Source of the DNA: Christensenella sp. UBA7584
GTDB taxonomy: Bacteria; Bacillota; Clostridia; Christensenellales; UBA1242
Assembly: GCA_002477805.1 (NCBI GenBank)
Contig: DLKQ01000035.1
Span: 1 to 17,144 of the forward strand
Direction of reading: 5' to 3'
Length of the DNA: 17,144 nucleotides
Part shown: in pieces, positions 1 to 5,521 of the stretch
Layout of the letters: each line of letters opens with the position of its first letter
Numbering within the stretch: position 1 is the stretch's first letter
The notes under the pieces: generated by a model
The model's database searches: none
Seen by the model: only the letters and a program-made list of their open reading frames with translations
What the model was told of the DNA's origin: nothing
Made by a program: the position numbers and the translations under genes

Positions 1-33
1 TTAAATCTACTCATCGGTAAACCTAAACAAAAC

Positions 34-50
34 CACCAGATTTTCTGGTG
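34..50. terminator. Hairpin, possible bidirectional terminator
   Basis: A perfect 7-bp inverted repeat, CACCAGA and TCTGGTG around a TTT loop, is flanked by A-rich sequence on the left and T-rich sequence on the right. It could terminate in either direction. It lies downstream of metG and of a second, better hairpin, so it may equally end a gene that enters from beyond the window edge. Confidence 0.55.
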
Positions 51-67
51 ATTTTATGTTACAAATA

Positions 68-97
68 AAAAGCAAACCGATTAAATGGTTTGCTTTT
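68..97 (-). terminator. Rho-independent terminator downstream of metG
   Basis: An 11-bp stem (AAAAGCAAACC paired with GGTTTGCTTTT, 8-base loop) lies 115 bases after the metG stop. On the minus strand it is followed by TTTTTATTTGT, a U-rich tail typical of intrinsic terminators. It is nearly symmetric, so it could also act on plus-strand transcription. It is the most likely end of the metG transcript. Confidence 0.7.
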
Positions 98-211
98 GTG
101 TATTATTACACTAATGCACTAATTTCAAATACCTTAAGCTAATTTGTTACTTTTTCACTAGTTTTAAAATTGGCTGGGCCTTAGAGTTGTTTGTTTTTTA
201 CGATTTACAAA

Positions 212-1852
212 TTACAAAACATCATCTTTTGTTAAACGTTTAAAAAGAGGTTCAAATTTTCCAAAATTCTTTCCAGCAGAAAAATCAATTGCTTCCCACT
301 TAGAAGTTGTAATTCCAAGATAATCCTTTACTTTTTTACTACTAAAAGGCATAAAAGGTTCAAAAAGTGTTGCAAGATTTGCTATAAGATAAACACAAGT
401 TGCAATGACATTGTTGAACTCTGTCTTATCTTCATTTTTTGCAAGAATCCAAGGTTGTTTTGTATCATAGTACTTGTTTGCTTCGCTCGTTAAATCAAAA
501 ATATATGAAACAGCCTCTCTAAAGTTTGTTGCTTCAATTGCTTTTCCACAAAGTTTAAATGTTTGCTCTACTTTTGTTTTAATTTCTTCATCAACTTGCC
601 CCGCTGGAATAAAACCTTCAAGCCCTTTGTAATTAAGAGTTCTATTTACAAAGTTAGCGTATTTATTCACTATCTCCCCATTATGAAGCGAATGATAGTC
701 CTCAAAAGTAAAGTTCGAATCCTTACGCTCTGGCCCATTTGAAATTACAAAAAGCCTCAAGCTGTCAGGGTCAAATTTCTCGAGCATTTGAAGCATTGGC
801 CAACCATTACCTTTGCTTTTGCTTATTTTTTCTCCGTTAATGTTCATAAATTCTGTTGCAACACAAACATTAGGTAAAAAGAAATTTTGCTTGCAAGCAG
901 TAAGAAGTGCTGGAAAAATTATTGTGTGGAAAACAATATTATCTTTACCGTGGCACATATAAATAAGATTGCTATTATCTTTATGGTCTATCCAGAAATC
1001 TTCCCATTTTGGGGCATTTTTATCACCATTTTGTTGTCTTTCCTCACAATACTTCATTGTGGCTGTCACATAACCCCAGACAGCTTCAATCCAAACATAG
1101 ATTTTTTTATTATCATAACCAGGCAATGGAACATCTATTCCCCAGTTCAAATCTCTAGTTACAGCCCTATCAACAAGCCCCTCTCTTAGAAACTTTTCTG
1201 TTTCGTTTACACTATTTTTTCTCCATAAATGCTTACATTTTTCAAAATGCTCTTTCATTTCATTCTCAAACTTTGAAAGCGCAAAATACAAATTTGTATT
1301 TTCTTTTATTTCAGTTTGACTTCCACAGATACGACATTTACTTTTTAAAAGGTCTTTTGCTTCAAACACGAAACCACAATGGTCACACTGGTCTCCCTTA
1401 CTTACATTATTACATTTTGGGCAGACAACTTCCACTTCTCTATCATAAACAAATTTATTACACTTTGGGCAAAATGAAGCAAGTTCTGTTTTCGGATACA
1501 AAAAACCATTTTCATTCAGCCTTAAAATCATTTCCTTTGTTTTTTGGTGATGGTATGGAGAAGCAGTAAGCGTGTAACAATCATAACTAAACCCCATCTT
1601 TTTGAACACTTCAACATACTGCTCATGATAACGAGTTACAATTTTTTCTGGTGTTGTGTTTTCTCTTATTGCACGTTCTGTAGTTGGTGTACCGTGGCAG
1701 TCTGTTCCACTAACCATACAAACTTCATCACCTAAGATTCTATGATAACGTGCAAGCACATCTCCACTGATGTAGGCACTGATATGTCCTAAGTGTATGT
1801 CACTATTTGCATATGTCCAAGCATTTCCAATAAGAACTTTTCGTTTTGTCAT
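212..1852 (-). CDS. metG: Methionyl-tRNA synthetase
   Basis: Charges tRNA-Met with methionine in the cytoplasm (class Ia synthetase, ATP-dependent). The 546-aa product has the HIGH-type signature as HLGH at residues 20-23 and the KMSKS-type loop as KISKS at 342-346. The connective domain holds eight cysteines in four pairs (C128/C131, C144/C147, C156/C159, C173/C176), the pattern of a double zinc-knuckle MetRS. A helical anticodon-binding domain follows, including a WILAKNED stretch. The protein ends without the C-terminal EMAP/Trbp111-like tRNA-binding domain that extends some bacterial MetRSs to about 650-670 aa. The frame stays open 24 codons further upstream, but the ATG at 1852 is chosen because GAGGTG lies 5 bases before it and conserved sequence starts there. 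A probable promoter lies at 1903-1875. Confidence 0.97.
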   Translation of the reverse strand: MTKRKVLIGNAWTYANSDIHLGHISAYISGDVLARYHRILGDEVCMVSGTDCHGTPTTERAIRENTTPEKIVTRYHEQYVEVFKKMGFSYDCYTLTASPYHHQKTKEMILRLNENGFLYPKTELASFCPKCNKFVYDREVEVVCPKCNNVSKGDQCDHCGFVFEAKDLLKSKCRICGSQTEIKENTNLYFALSKFENEMKEHFEKCKHLWRKNSVNETEKFLREGLVDRAVTRDLNWGIDVPLPGYDNKKIYVWIEAVWGYVTATMKYCEERQQNGDKNAPKWEDFWIDHKDNSNLIYMCHGKDNIVFHTIIFPALLTACKQNFFLPNVCVATEFMNINGEKISKSKGNGWPMLQMLEKFDPDSLRLFVISNGPERKDSNFTFEDYHSLHNGEIVNKYANFVNRTLNYKGLEGFIPAGQVDEEIKTKVEQTFKLCGKAIEATNFREAVSYIFDLTSEANKYYDTKQPWILAKNEDKTEFNNVIATCVYLIANLATLFEPFMPFSSKKVKDYLGITTSKWEAIDFSAGKNFGKFEPLFKRLTKDDVL

Positions 1853-1857
1853 ATTTT

Positions 1858-1863
1858 CACCTC
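1858..1863 (-). promoter_or_regulatory. Ribosome binding site that fixes the metG start
   Basis: GAGGTG stands 5 bases before the ATG at 1852. The upstream extension of the frame (start at 1924) has no comparable site and would overlap the preceding terminator hairpin, so the shorter start is preferred. Confidence 0.8.
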
Positions 1864-1874
1864 TAATAAGTATT

Positions 1875-1903
1875 ATTTTAACAAATTTTACTAAAAAAGT
1901 AAA
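1875..1903 (-). promoter_or_regulatory. Probable sigma-A promoter of metG
   Basis: On the minus strand TTTACT (1903-1898) and TAAAAT (1880-1875) are separated by exactly 17 bases. Each matches the consensus well but imperfectly. The site follows directly on the terminator hairpin at 1930-1905 and lies about 25 bases before the metG start. This leaves no room for a T-box leader, so metG does not appear to be controlled by tRNA-sensing attenuation. Confidence 0.5.
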
Positions 1904-2178
1904 TAAAAAAGTGCAAAATTGCACTTTTTTACATTGTTTTTCCTTTTTTCAAGCAAAGCATTATCAATAAGTTTGATTCTATTTTTTGATTTTAAAATTT
2001 GCGTAGAGGTCAAAATTTTGTCTTTTAATTTTGATTGTTTGTATTTTTCAATATGCTCTTTTTCAAGTTCAATCTGTTTTTTTAGATAAAATCTATACTT
2101 CATATCCTTAGTTTCTTGATAATTTTTTAGCAAAAACATTAAACCATAATTTGTAACCTTTGCATTCTTTTCATACAC
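1891..2178 (-). CDS. Small basic protein of unknown function, unusual ends
   Basis: A 95-codon frame rich in Lys, Glu, Ile and Leu, predicted mostly helical, with no Cys pair, signal peptide or recognisable motif until its last residues. It follows the 208-aa gene after 11 bases and looks like the third gene of that unit. Both ends are odd. The first codon is a GTG (2178) touching its AAAGGAA ribosome site, while an ATG at 2174, better spaced from that site, opens only an 11-codon peptide in another frame. An in-frame ATG at 2139 has no obvious ribosome site. The last 13 or so codons are the terminator hairpin itself. I do not recognise the family. It may be a real small partner protein, or a decayed remnant read through the terminator. 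Confidence 0.5.
   Translation of the reverse strand: MYEKNAKVTNYGLMFLLKNYQETKDMKYRFYLKKQIELEKEHIEKYKQSKLKDKILTSTQILKSKNRIKLIDNALLEKRKNNVKKCNFALFYLLF
1905..1930 (-). terminator. Terminator of the ATPase / 208-aa / 95-aa unit
   Basis: An 11-bp perfect stem, AAAAAAGTGCA and TGCACTTTTTT around an AAAT loop, is followed on the minus strand by TTTTTTATTT. It is a classic intrinsic terminator, symmetric enough to work both ways. It lies inside the last codons of the small ORF that ends at 1891, so that ORF's stop codon is downstream of the terminator. Confidence 0.75.
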
Positions 2179-2189
2179 TTCCTTTTATT

Positions 2190-2816
2190 TTAAAAAAACT
2201 CCAAAGTTTGTTGTTTCGTTTTCTTACCCTCTAATTTAAAACTACAGCCTTTTGCTACTTCTTCCACGGATATTATGTCATCACGAAGATTTTTGATACT
2301 TTTTTGAACATCTAGAGCTTTTTCTGGCACTTTTTCCATTTCTCCGTATTTACCCACTCTATAATCTGACTGTTTTTTCGAATCGCGGACTATCGTTCGT
2401 GCTAATGTTGCCAAAACAATTCTTTGCCCCTTATTATCAAGTTCAACTTCTATTAATACTCCAACACAAGCAAGACCAAGTTGGATATAGGTTTCTCTCA
2501 GGTTAGACATTGAATTAAAAGTCGGCTTGTTGTTATTAATCAAATCTTCTGTTCGTTTAGTTATATTATTTGAAATTCGAAAAATATTGTCTAGTCTTTC
2601 TTTTGGCGAACCCTGTCTTTTGCTTTTTTCAGCAATGAGGTGTCCATTTTTTGCAGAACCAATAATCAAATCTCCTACTTTAAATCTATTAGTACTACTT
2701 AAATTTGCAGTCAAATTAAAAGCATCGCACAAAACAACAGTAAGTTCTTGCGAAAACTCACCATTTTTCACACTTGTAACCAAAAGTTCCTTTGATGGAA
2801 AATCAATAACCAACAT
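2190..2816 (-). CDS. 208-aa protein of unknown function with a C-terminal clamp-binding-like motif
   Basis: I do not recognise this family. The ATG at 2816 has GAGGTGA 5 bases upstream and starts 11 bases after the stop of the OLD-like ATPase, so the two are almost certainly co-transcribed and probably cooperate. The N-terminal 60 residues look beta-rich (a FKVGDLIIGSAKNG stretch recalls small barrels), the middle is helical, and a hydrophobic strand with GLACVGVLIEVEL lies near residues 114-127. There is no membrane segment. The last residues read KQQTLEFF. Q202-Q-T-L205-E-F207 fits the QxxLxF hexapeptide by which DNA polymerases, MutS-type proteins and other partners bind the bacterial sliding clamp, and the extreme C-terminus is where such motifs are often found. 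The clamp role is an inference from that short motif. Confidence 0.88.
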   Translation of the reverse strand: MLVIDFPSKELLVTSVKNGEFSQELTVVLCDAFNLTANLSSTNRFKVGDLIIGSAKNGHLIAEKSKRQGSPKERLDNIFRISNNITKRTEDLINNNKPTFNSMSNLRETYIQLGLACVGVLIEVELDNKGQRIVLATLARTIVRDSKKQSDYRVGKYGEMEKVPEKALDVQKSIKNLRDDIISVEEVAKGCSFKLEGKKTKQQTLEFF

Positions 2817-2827
2817 TTATTCACCTC

Positions 2828-4597
2828 TTAATTTGCAATTAATGAATCAATAATACTAGCCCAAAGTTTTTTTGTTTGTCTTGAAATTTTTAAATTCTCA
2901 AAATTCTTGTAAAGGTATGTTTTCACTCTTTTTGCGATTTCTTCCCTAAAATTTGCAGGAAGATTGTGCTTATTTTCTTTGGCATAATTTTCAACTTGAC
3001 TAACAAACGGAAAGCCTGTGTCAAGTTCAAAATGAGAATCTAAGACTCTAATTAGATAACTCCCAGCACCACGAGCAAAAATTTCGTAAGGGAACACATC
3101 TTCAAGTGTTTCAAATTCACCAAACTGGCTTAAGAAAACAACATTTTGTTCATTTTTAGAATAAGTTGTTTTTAAAATTCTTTGTCCTATAACCTCTTGA
3201 CTTGTTTCAGTAATAAATATCTTAGGTAGCTCCCTACCCTCAGAAAGTATTTGAGCTGTTCCATCAATTCCGTTCTCTCCAGTACTTACAAAAACCACAT
3301 CATTTTTAATTTTTAGTTTTCCTGTTCCTGAGATAAAATTTTTCATTGCAGTTAATAAGAACTGGTCAGTTTCACTAAGTACAATCACCGGGTCACAATT
3401 AGTCAAAATTGATTTTGATACCTCAATTCCAACAGCACTTTGCACTGGAATAAGTGAAGCTTCGTTACTGTGCTCTTCGTTAAGTTTTAGTTCGTTTGAA
3501 ACAATGCTATGACCTGTTTTATCTTTGTAAACAACTTTTGCACGATTTAAATGCTGTGTCGGAATCATAAAACTTGAGTGTGTTGTATAAATTATTTGAT
3601 TCTTTTTAGAGAGCTCTTCCATAAAATGAATCAAATCTTGCTGAGCTAAACTATGAAGAGTCATTCCGCTTTCATCTAGCAAAAGTATTGTGTTTGTATA
3701 AAAAAGCTTACTTTCAAGAGAAAATACCAAAAAGAAAGATAAAAACCATTGCATTCCAACACTTCTTTCTTCCAAAGGAGCTTTGTTTCCATTGCCATCA
3801 GTAACCCAAATCTTTAAATTTTCACCCTCAAAAGTAAATTCAAACTTGTAACTCCCTTGTCTCCACATTGCTGAAAATTCTCTACTAAGCCTCTCACCTG
3901 CCTCATCAAAAAGTCTTTGATATTCTTCTTTTTTCTGAGTAAGTTCATAAAGTTGAGTAGCTGTTAAATGATTTACAGAGCCTTCAGAAAATAAAAGTGG
4001 CAAATCCTCTTTTAACATTTCGGGCGTGATACCAACATACAAAAGGAGTAATTTTATTGTCCTCTTTTTTGCAGGAAGCATTGCATTTACACCGCTTTTA
4101 TTAAATCTCGCAAGCATTTGTGGAAGGTAAATATTACTATCCAAATTTCCATAATTGCTGTAATAAATAAACCCTGGCATAATTTTTAAGAGAAAATTGT
4201 GAAGTTTTTGAGCTTCGTGGTCAGGAACAGCGATTGGAACTTCTACTATATATTTACCACAAAGAGTCCTTGAAACTGTACATGAATCAAAAGGTTTAAG
4301 TGATGGAAAATATTTTTTGAGCAGTCCCAAATCTCTTGGCTCAAGTTTGAATTTTGCAGAAACAAATTCAGGCAACTCCTCAGATTCCATTAGCTCTTCA
4401 AATTTATCTCTTGGTAAATCATTATGTAAAATTTTATTATCCGACTGAAAGGCTGGTTTTAGTTTCCATAGTGCTTTAAGTAAATTACTTTTTCCAGCCT
4501 CATTTACACCAGCAATCGCTGTTACATCTTGACAGTTTACCCAACCAGAGTCAATAAAAGAACGAAAATTTTGAACTCTAAACAACTTTAATTTCAT
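2828..4597 (-). CDS. OLD-like AAA/ABC-type ATPase with degenerate TOPRIM region
   Basis: A 589-aa ATPase of the RecF/SMC/OLD kind, cytosolic and probably acting on DNA. Visible motifs in order: Walker A GVNEAGKS at residues 30-37; ABC-signature-like RSVGMQWF at 278-285; Walker B ILLLDESG at 304-311; H-loop TTH at 338-340. A C-terminal region from about 403 matches the place of the TOPRIM nuclease in OLD proteins. There the Glu of the first motif is kept (VLSETDQ), but the later acidic pair reads IFITETSQ, so the nuclease is probably dead or altered. The frame is open 40 codons further upstream. The ATG at 4597 is chosen because MKLKLFRVQNFRSF is the usual start of this family and AAAGGA lies 8 bases before it. 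It heads a unit with the 208-aa and 95-aa genes behind a strong promoter. Related ATPases act in recombination or phage defence; the role here is unknown. Confidence 0.93.
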   Translation of the reverse strand: MKLKLFRVQNFRSFIDSGWVNCQDVTAIAGVNEAGKSNLLKALWKLKPAFQSDNKILHNDLPRDKFEELMESEELPEFVSAKFKLEPRDLGLLKKYFPSLKPFDSCTVSRTLCGKYIVEVPIAVPDHEAQKLHNFLLKIMPGFIYYSNYGNLDSNIYLPQMLARFNKSGVNAMLPAKKRTIKLLLLYVGITPEMLKEDLPLLFSEGSVNHLTATQLYELTQKKEEYQRLFDEAGERLSREFSAMWRQGSYKFEFTFEGENLKIWVTDGNGNKAPLEERSVGMQWFLSFFLVFSLESKLFYTNTILLLDESGMTLHSLAQQDLIHFMEELSKKNQIIYTTHSSFMIPTQHLNRAKVVYKDKTGHSIVSNELKLNEEHSNEASLIPVQSAVGIEVSKSILTNCDPVIVLSETDQFLLTAMKNFISGTGKLKIKNDVVFVSTGENGIDGTAQILSEGRELPKIFITETSQEVIGQRILKTTYSKNEQNVVFLSQFGEFETLEDVFPYEIFARGAGSYLIRVLDSHFELDTGFPFVSQVENYAKENKHNLPANFREEIAKRVKTYLYKNFENLKISRQTKKLWASIIDSLIAN

Positions 4598-4610
4598 TTT
4601 GCAAATCCTT

Positions 4611-4688
4611 TTAGTTAAAATAAAAAACAAGCTTGCCACACAAAAAATAAGCCAATCTAGTTTTCCCCAACGACAGCTTTCCCCCCAT
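4611..4688 (-). other. Possible 25-codon leader ORF upstream of the OLD-like ATPase
   Basis: ATG at 4688 opens 25 codons, ending in TAA at 4613-4611. The stop abuts the AAAAGGA ribosome site of the ATPase gene. The peptide is basic and hydrophobic (begins MGGKLSLGK, ends LVFYFN). It contains two runs of G (GGGGGG and GGGG) that stand out in this AT-rich sequence. There is no good ribosome site in front of it, so translation is uncertain; it may just be an open frame in a leader. Confidence 0.2.
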
Positions 4689-4731
4689 TTTTTGCAAATC
4701 AGCCTGCTTGACAACAATACTAATTCAACTA

Positions 4732-4760
4732 ATTATAGCACATAGAAAATCGCTTTGCAA
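4732..4760 (-). promoter_or_regulatory. Strong sigma-A promoter of the OLD-like ATPase unit
   Basis: TTGCAA (4760-4755) and TATAAT (4737-4732) are 17 bases apart, and TGC precedes the -10 box, giving an extended -10. The predicted start near 4725 leaves a leader of about 128 bases before the ATG at 4597, long for this window. The promoter sits directly after the terminator of the preceding gene, so the ATPase unit is transcribed independently. Confidence 0.75.
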
Positions 4761-4765
4761 CAAAA

Positions 4766-4796
4766 ATAAAGAAAAAGAACAACTCTTTTTCTTTAT
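4766..4796 (-). terminator. Terminator of the 217-aa membrane protein gene
   Basis: A 13-bp A/T-rich stem (4766-4778 with 4784-4796, loop ACAAC) follows the stop at 4811 by 14 bases. On the minus strand it leads into TTTATTTTTGTT. The stem has only two G-C pairs, so efficiency may be moderate, but the position between a stop and a promoter supports the call. Confidence 0.65.
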
Positions 4797-4810
4797 AATT
4801 TTTTATTCAA

Positions 4811-5464
4811 CTAAAGTGATGCACTAAGTTTGAATGATTTTGCTAAGTCATATAGTGTTTTTACATTTGCATAAGCGGTATAACGATAATATGAATATCC
4901 ACCATTTGAAGTCGATGTTTTAACCCAAACATCATATTCTGTTATTTCATTTCTATCATCGACAAAAATAGCAAGTTTTGTGTATTTTACATTTTCTCCA
5001 ACATTACCCTGATTTTCATCTTGTATAATATATTCAGAGCCATCAACATTCTTTAATGTTTGAGGTTCGCTGTATGAAAGCTCAATTAAATAGCCCGCAT
5101 AACCTTCTTTTACCTCTTTCATTTGGTGTAAGCTGGTAAAAGTTTTTGTTTTTCCGTATTTAATGCTTGTGTCGACATTTGAAAGACCTAAAAACAAGCT
5201 TTGCATAACCGTGTAGTTTCCAAGTTTGTTAAGTTCAGTTAGTACTTTGTTAAAATTTTCAGCTTTGCTTTCATTAGACGCTTCCATTGAATAAGACATC
5301 TCTTGATTATTGTCATATTTCGAAATTGTAATTTGTTGAGTTGGTTTTTCAAAATGTGGTGAATACTTACCCTTTACAGGAATTACTGAAAGAAGTATAA
5401 CAACAATAATCATTGCCGAAATAATACCAAGCCCAATATATCCAATCAATTTTTTTGTATCCAT
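4811..5464 (-). CDS. Single-pass membrane-anchored protein of unknown function
   Basis: A 217-aa protein with one N-terminal hydrophobic helix at about residues 7-30 (GYIGLGIISAMIIVVILLSV) after a short charged start, and a soluble remainder presumably outside the membrane. There is no lipobox cysteine; in fact I see no cysteine at all, in keeping with an extracytoplasmic domain. The domain is rich in Tyr, Ser, Thr and Asn and looks like an alternating strand/helix fold, but no family is recognised. The ATG at 5464 follows a weak GAGAG ribosome site. The gene has its own promoter starting right at the ftsH stop and its own terminator, and is only 57 bases from ftsH, so read-through from ftsH is possible. 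A link to FtsH is only positional. Confidence 0.9.
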   Translation of the reverse strand: MDTKKLIGYIGLGIISAMIIVVILLSVIPVKGKYSPHFEKPTQQITISKYDNNQEMSYSMEASNESKAENFNKVLTELNKLGNYTVMQSLFLGLSNVDTSIKYGKTKTFTSLHQMKEVKEGYAGYLIELSYSEPQTLKNVDGSEYIIQDENQGNVGENVKYTKLAIFVDDRNEITEYDVWVKTSTSNGGYSYYRYTAYANVKTLYDLAKSFKLSASL

Positions 5465-5488
5465 AAGTTTTTCTCTCTTTTAGTAGCT

Positions 5489-5517
5489 ATTATAATAAAA
5501 TTCTTGTCAATAGTCAA
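5489..5517 (-). promoter_or_regulatory. Sigma-A promoter of the 217-aa gene
   Basis: TTGACT (5517-5512) and TATAAT (5494-5489) are separated by 17 bases. A second, tandem TTGACA (5510-5505) lies inside the spacer but would be only 10 bases from the -10 box. The predicted start is near 5482, giving a leader of about 18 bases. The -35 box lies within 5 bases of the last codon of ftsH. Confidence 0.75.
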
Positions 5518-5521
5518 GCGT

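Noticed and set aside
1853..1904. T-box riboswitch upstream of metG
   Set aside because: Only about 50 bases separate the previous terminator from the start codon, too short for a T-box, and no specifier stem or T-box sequence is present.
1853..1924. N-terminal extension of metG by 24 codons
   Set aside because: The extension has no ribosome site, overlaps the upstream terminator, and homology to MetRS starts at the ATG at 1852, which has GAGGTG before it.
4598..4717. 40-codon N-terminal extension of the OLD-like ATPase
   Set aside because: The family begins at MKLKLFRVQNFRSF and a good ribosome site precedes that ATG; the extension lies in the promoter-proximal leader.
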